Below, piece by piece: positions 24,598 to 24,792 of a stretch of DNA of 24,792 nucleotides. The notes under the pieces are model-generated. The model ran no database searches and was not told the DNA's origin. It was given only the letters and a program-made list of their open reading frames with translations. Made by a program: the position numbers and the translations under genes. Within the stretch, counting starts at the first letter, position 1, and the number at the start of each line of letters is the position of its first letter. The stretch comes from Candidatus Aenigmatarchaeota archaeon (GTDB lineage Archaea > Aenigmatarchaeota > Aenigmatarchaeia > Aenigmatarchaeales > Aenigmatarchaeaceae): NCBI GenBank assembly GCA_011773475.1, contig WVXN01000070.1, positions 1 through 24,792 of the forward strand, written 5' to 3'.

Positions 24598-24791
24598 TTT
24601 AATCCTTTTAAGAACTCTTTATAATCATTTTTCCAAATACTTTTTAATATTGCTTCTTCACCTTTTTCCCAACGGTCTTTTATTACATCTTCGGCATAAT
24701 AGTAAGAATATTGAGCATTTTTACTAATTGCTTCTTCGCCTTTTTCAAATCGGTCTTTTATTACATCTTTGGCATAATTGTAGGAATAACA
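24594..24791 (-). CDS. 26-residue tandem-repeat protein, right copy (5' incomplete)
   Basis: Read from the right edge, the open frame starts at base 24791 and ends with TGA at 24596-24594. The 65 visible residues are two copies of the YSYxYAxDVIKDR[FW]EKGEEAI repeat and the same tail KSIWKNDYKEFLKGLK as the left copy. The first codons seen (CYSYNYAKD) are the same as those cut at the left edge. The start codon is beyond the window. It leads the minus-strand operon, coupled by ATGA overlap to the i-spanin candidate. Confidence 0.8.
   Translation of the reverse strand, partial: CYSYNYAKDVIKDRFEKGEEAISKNAQYSYYYAEDVIKDRWEKGEEAILKSIWKNDYKEFLKGLK
24596..24659. repeat. exact 64-bp inverted repeat, right arm
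   Basis: Reverse complement of 290-353 without mismatch. It covers the C-terminal codons of the right repeat protein. Confidence 0.95.
24673..24791 (-). repeat. 78-bp tandem repeats, right array
   Basis: The string cggtcttttat begins at 24673 and 24751, 78 bp apart, the same period as on the left. Only about one and a half units are inside the window. Confidence 0.93.
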
Positions 24792-24792
24792 A
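24731..24792. repeat. terminal inverted repeat, right arm
   Basis: Reverse complement of bases 1-62 with one mismatch. The window therefore begins and ends at exactly the same point of the same repeat, on opposite strands. Confidence 0.95.

Noticed and set aside
1..24792. CRISPR array or tRNA genes
   Set aside because: The only regular repeats are coding (78 bp and 30 bp units), and I found no sequence with tRNA T-loop and acceptor pairing.
1..24792. Complete genome of a 24.8-kb phage
   Set aside because: Both edges cut open genes, and replication genes and an endolysin are absent, so an incomplete contig is more likely.

Overview
The window is a 24.8 kb piece of an AT-rich tailed phage (Caudoviricetes) with a short-tailed, podovirus-like virion. 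The evidence is a continuous plus-strand morphogenesis block: small and large terminase, a long portal, a probable scaffold, an HK97-fold-like major capsid protein, fibres, a tail adaptor, a nozzle-like protein and three probable internal/ejection proteins. There is no tape measure, sheath or tail tube gene. A lipobox protein and a candidate i-spanin point to a Gram-negative host. The low GC, Lys/Asn-rich proteins and gene style resemble phages of AT-rich aquatic bacteria such as pelagiphages, but that is an inference. I find no DNA or RNA polymerase, helicase, integrase, endolysin or tRNA, so the window is probably not the whole genome.

Layout. 2-2591 (+): an incomplete 26-residue-repeat protein, an unknown 149-aa protein, a DUF932-like protein, a terminator, a small unknown and a gene product 88 (Gp88) family protein. 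2592-3097: about 500 bp of non-coding DNA with a terminator, a cluster of short repeated and palindromic motifs, and an abrupt GC-rich island just before the terminase genes; the island is a candidate packaging site and also holds a 23-codon ORF. 3098-9818 (+): packaging and head genes, ending in a UUCG-loop terminator after the capsid/decoration pair. 9864-23193 (+): fibre, tail adaptor, nozzle, second fibre, three internal virion protein candidates and a small membrane protein. 23207-24597 (-): a convergent, tightly overlapping operon of small membrane, exported and unknown proteins with the probable lysis/envelope functions. It includes two genes of 53 and 51 codons that are easily missed. 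24594-24791 (-): the 3' end of a second copy of the 26-residue-repeat protein.

The most unusual feature is the symmetry of the ends. The first 62 bases are the reverse complement of the last 62 with one mismatch, and both ends cut a gene of the same repeat family at the same codon. The family has 78-bp DNA repeats with a near-invariant core and a few variable codons. The two copies face outward-in, each leading an operon running into the window. This is either an assembly break inside a duplicated repeat gene (favoured) or a true inverted terminal repeat. The other notable regions are the exported/lipoprotein cassette on the minus strand and the packaging-site candidate.
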